The translations under genes and the position numbers were made by a program. Shown piece by piece: positions 24,409 to 27,048 of a DNA stretch of 27,048 nucleotides; the first letter of the stretch is position 1; each line of letters begins with the position of its first letter. Source of the stretch: an uncultured Faecalibacterium sp. (lineage in GTDB: Bacteria > Bacillota > Clostridia > Oscillospirales > Ruminococcaceae); assembly GCA_934526125.1 (NCBI GenBank), contig CAKSZU010000024.1, positions 1 through 27,048 on the forward strand. The letters are read 5' to 3'. The notes beneath the pieces were generated by a model. That model was not told where the DNA came from. It saw nothing but the letters and a program-made list of their open reading frames with translations, and searched no databases.

Positions 24409-25923
24409 TCATGCGCCGGGCACCAGCAGCCGCCGAGCCTGCGAAAGCGTCTCTGTCCCCTCTGCCAGCTCATTGGCGGCAAGCATCCGCCCGGGGGATA
24501 CATGGAACCGCCGGGCAATGGCAAACAGCTCCTCCCCTGCCTGCGCGTAATAGATCCGGAGGGAGATCTCCGGGTCGGCCGGGGTCAGCGGCTCCCCCAG
24601 GGTGATGGTATCCACGCAGGAGACTTCCGTCCGCCGGATCACGGCCCCTTCCGCCCGGACGGAGACGGTCACTTCCAGCGTTCCGCCCGCACTGCTGCAC
24701 TGCAGGTCCTCTGCGCTGAGCCAGCACTCCGGGCAGAGCTGCGCCTCCTGCGGGGCATCCACATCAAGGGGCAGCACCAGCTCCAGGGATTTTTCGTAGC
24801 TTTCCAGCTCGGCAAGGCTGTTCTCCCCGAAGGCGGTCACGGTGACGCGGCTGGTCAGCACCCAGCGCCCCTCCTGAAAGGCCAGCAGCGCCGGGCCGAA
24901 GGAAGCAAAACAGGCTAAGATTTTTGCCCCGGCATCCGGCAGCGGACCGGAGCCCTTCAGCGGGACCGTCTGTTCCAGTGTGCAGGCGATGGTTTCGACC
25001 GACAGTTTCCGGATGGTCTGCTCAGTCTGGTACTGGGTCGAGAACGCATCCGCCACACACTGCAGCTGATACGGCCGCCATGCCCGGAGCTGCAGCATCA
25101 GGGTCGCGGTGAGCTGGTTCGCATTCTCCCCTTCCGCCACCGTAAAGCCCACAGGCTCTGCCACACAGAGACAGCGGCAGTCCTCGCTGAGGCCGTCCAC
25201 ATCCAGCACCTGATTGAAATTCAGGGTCACGCTCTGACTCTGCAGCGCCGTTTCCGACTCTGCCCTCCATGCGCAGAGGACGGCCAGCTCTCCCTTGGCC
25301 ACCGCCTTGCCGTTGAGGATCTTCAACTCCCGGATGGTCACGTTTCCGCTCAGGTCCAGGATCGCGGCCGGCGGCGAGGGGAAATTCAGTTCGCCCTCCA
25401 CCGTCACCAGCTTTTCCAGGGTGGCGGCCCTCCGCACCCCGGAAAGGGTCGTCAGCTTCTGTTCAATGCCGCCGTCGGCAAGGGCAGTAATGACATCGGT
25501 CCGGACCTGGGTGTGCACCGACACCACCAGCCCGCAGGCACCCCGCACCTCAATGCGGCGGGAGTTGACGGTGCGGCAGTTCAGGTATTCGGTCTGGCCC
25601 TCCACCTGCACGGCCCAGGCGGAGAACAGAAATTCCGGCAGGTCCAGCAGTTTGGTGAAGGGCAGTTTCTGTTCCGTCTGGCAGAGCCCTGTCCCCTCCT
25701 CCCCCTGATAATACACCGTACACCGCAGGTAGCCTTCCAGCTGGAGCTTGCCCGGCTGCAGGCGCTTCTGCAGCACCACCGGCTTTGCAAAGCACTTGAC
25801 CAGCCGGAACACCGGGGGTAAATAATCCGAGATCAGAAGCTCTGTCTGCAGCGGCAGTTCGGCCTTGAGGGTACAGTTTGTCCCGGCCGCCGGCAGTGCA
25901 TCCTGAAAGATCTTCAGTTCCAT
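24409..25923 (-). CDS. SipL-like SPOCS (DUF3794) and LysM protein
   Basis: The 504-residue protein has repeated beta-rich SPOCS/DUF3794 units (about residues 45-105, 165-250 and 300-420; the first contains KLQLEGYLRCTVYY, the second VTVEGELNFP) and a C-terminal LysM domain from about residue 455 (YYAQAGEELFAIARRFHVSP, ending RRLLVPGA). This order and length match SipL of Clostridioides, which binds SpoIVA in spore coat assembly. There is no signal peptide, as expected for a mother-cell protein. AAGGAGGA precedes the ATG. It is monocistronic, between two terminators. Its presence is notable if the host is a non-sporing Faecalibacterium relative. Confidence 0.85.
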   Translation of the reverse strand: MELKIFQDALPAAGTNCTLKAELPLQTELLISDYLPPVFRLVKCFAKPVVLQKRLQPGKLQLEGYLRCTVYYQGEEGTGLCQTEQKLPFTKLLDLPEFLFSAWAVQVEGQTEYLNCRTVNSRRIEVRGACGLVVSVHTQVRTDVITALADGGIEQKLTTLSGVRRAATLEKLVTVEGELNFPSPPAAILDLSGNVTIRELKILNGKAVAKGELAVLCAWRAESETALQSQSVTLNFNQVLDVDGLSEDCRCLCVAEPVGFTVAEGENANQLTATLMLQLRAWRPYQLQCVADAFSTQYQTEQTIRKLSVETIACTLEQTVPLKGSGPLPDAGAKILACFASFGPALLAFQEGRWVLTSRVTVTAFGENSLAELESYEKSLELVLPLDVDAPQEAQLCPECWLSAEDLQCSSAGGTLEVTVSVRAEGAVIRRTEVSCVDTITLGEPLTPADPEISLRIYYAQAGEELFAIARRFHVSPGRMLAANELAEGTETLSQARRLLVPGA

Positions 25924-25990
25924 GTGTGTTCCTCCTTCTCCTGTCCGTTCCTTGTGTCATTCTATTCCCGGACAAAGGCCGGTAGAACGC

Positions 25991-26028
25991 AAAAAAGCCG
26001 CCGTACAGCAAAACACTGTACGACGGCT
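25991..26028 (-). terminator. intrinsic terminator of the etf operon
   Basis: On the minus strand AGCCGTCGTACAG pairs with CTGTACGGCGGCT (one G-T pair) across a seven-base loop and is followed by six Ts. It lies 43 bp after the etfA stop. Confidence 0.92.
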
Positions 26029-26070
26029 CAACACAATCAGGGATCCAAAAATCTCTGCCGCAGAAACTGC

Positions 26071-27048
26071 TTACTCAGCAGCCTTTGCAGCCTCGACCTG
26101 CTTGATCAGCTCAGGCACGACCTTGAACAGGTCGCCCACGATGCCGTAATCGGCCACACCGAAGATGGGTGCGCTCTCGTTCTTGTTGACGGCAATGATG
26201 CACTCAGAATCCTGCATACCTGCAGTGTGCTGGATGGCACCGGAAATGCCCAGAGCAACATAGATCTTGGGGTGGACGGTCTTGCCGGTCTGGCCGACCT
26301 GATGGTCAGCGCTCAGCCAGCCTGCATCGGTGACGGCACGGGATGCACCCACGACACCGCCGCCCAGAGCGGCAGCCAGCTGCTCGGCCAGCTCAATGCC
26401 CTTGTTGACGTCCTTGCTGATGCCGCGGCCCACAGAGACGATGACATCTGCACCGATCAGGTCGACCAGCTTCTCAGCAGCCTTCTCGACGCTCAGGACC
26501 TCGGTCTTGATGTCGGCTGCGGTCAGCTCGAAGGCGGGCTTCACGATCTGGCAGGCATCGGCCTTGGCCTGATCGAAGGGAGCCTTCTTCATGACGCCGG
26601 GACGGACGGTGGACATCTGGGGACGGAAACGGGGGCAGATGATGGTAGCCATCAGATGGCCGCCGAATGCGGGGCGGGTCATCTTCAGGTTGCGGTCCTC
26701 GTAATCGAACTTCTGCTTGGACAGGTCGATGGTGGAGCTCTCCTTCAGGAACTCGACATACTTTGCAGTGTCGATGTCCAAATGGGTAGCATCAGCGGTC
26801 AGGCCGGTGTGCAGACGGGCTGCGCAGCGGGGGCCCAGATCGCGGCCGATGTTGGTAGCACCGATCAGCAGGACCTCGGGCTTGTACTCGTTGACCATGT
26901 CGCAGACGACCTTGGCGTATGCGTCGGTGGTGTAATCCTTCAGCAGGGGGCTGTCGCAGACCATGACCTTGTCGGCACCATAGCCGCCCAGCTCCTTGGC
27001 AATGCCTTCCACGTTGTCGCCCAGCAGCAGGCCGGTGACCTCGCAGCC
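26071..27048 (-). CDS. etfA: electron transfer flavoprotein subunit alpha (5' end beyond window)
   Basis: The visible 325 residues run to the right edge without a plausible start; the first codons read GCEVTGLLLGDN. The C-terminal FAD domain shows VSVGRGI, GASRAVTDAGW, HQVGQTGKTV, ALGISGAIQH and NKNESAPIFGVADYGIVGDL, all standard EtfA motifs. The N-terminal domain has EVLLIGATNIGRDLGPRCAARLHTGLTADAT. EtfAB carries electrons to or from acyl-CoA dehydrogenases; in anaerobic butyrate formers the complex with butyryl-CoA dehydrogenase bifurcates electrons to ferredoxin, likely but not provable here. etfB is expected upstream, outside the window. Confidence 0.97.
   Translation of the reverse strand, partial: GCEVTGLLLGDNVEGIAKELGGYGADKVMVCDSPLLKDYTTDAYAKVVCDMVNEYKPEVLLIGATNIGRDLGPRCAARLHTGLTADATHLDIDTAKYVEFLKESSTIDLSKQKFDYEDRNLKMTRPAFGGHLMATIICPRFRPQMSTVRPGVMKKAPFDQAKADACQIVKPAFELTAADIKTEVLSVEKAAEKLVDLIGADVIVSVGRGISKDVNKGIELAEQLAAALGGGVVGASRAVTDAGWLSADHQVGQTGKTVHPKIYVALGISGAIQHTAGMQDSECIIAVNKNESAPIFGVADYGIVGDLFKVVPELIKQVEAAKAAE

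Overview
The window reads as chromosomal DNA from a GC-rich gut Clostridia, most like the Faecalibacterium/Ruminococcaceae (Oscillospirales) group. The basis is indirect: Firmicutes-type families (DUF951, DUF1540, DUF4364, YlmC/YmxH, a SipL-like SPOCS-LysM protein), high GC third positions, canonical AAGGAGG ribosome sites, TTGACA/TATAAT-type promoters, and an EtfA typical of butyrate-forming anaerobes. The genus is an inference. No tRNA, rRNA, CRISPR array, insertion sequence or prophage gene was seen, and no stretch above 300 bases lacks a gene.

Layout. 1-160: start of rpsB (S2), minus strand, with its promoter and a ~120-nt leader. 361-2742: LtaS-type phosphoglycerol transferase and a YlmC/YmxH PRC-barrel protein, minus. 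2862-3476: HAD phosphatase, plus. 3558-4895: DUF1540 protein, a 'nitrous oxide-stimulated promoter' family protein, a possible small membrane peptide and a flavodoxin, all minus; the last two transcription units have near-consensus promoters sharing a GTTAG-N6-CTAAC dyad. 5147-5992: membrane-anchored polysaccharide deacetylase, plus. 6060-11129: housekeeping genes on the minus strand (DUF951, prfA, Sua5-type tsaC, coaE, lytic transglycosylase, M18 aminopeptidase). 11323-12874: S1-domain protein and DUF4364 winged-helix protein, plus.

The centrepiece is 12920-24242. Ten tightly packed minus-strand genes (22104 down to 12920, gaps of 23 bp or less, several stop/start overlaps) encode a three-subunit molybdenum hydroxylase (FAD, 2x[2Fe-2S], Mo-pterin subunits) followed by YqeC, SelD, YedF, a cysteine-desulfurase-like PLP enzyme, DUF3343, XdhC/CoxI and YqeB. 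This is the known accessory set for selenium-dependent molybdenum hydroxylases, in which selenium is a labile inorganic ligand rather than selenocysteine. A MocA/MobA-like nucleotidyltransferase is transcribed divergently from it, and a xanthine/urate-type NCS2 permease lies tail-to-tail with that. Together they suggest uptake and hydroxylation of a purine or related heterocycle: the permease imports it, the hydroxylase oxidises it, the nucleotidyltransferase and XdhC mature the cofactor, and the PLP enzyme/YedF/DUF3343/SelD set supplies selenium. The substrate is not fixed by the sequence; the Mo subunit has Gln where bovine xanthine oxidase has Glu802.

24409-25923 encodes a SipL-like spore-coat morphogenesis protein, and 26071-27048 the 5'-truncated etfA, each followed by its own terminator.
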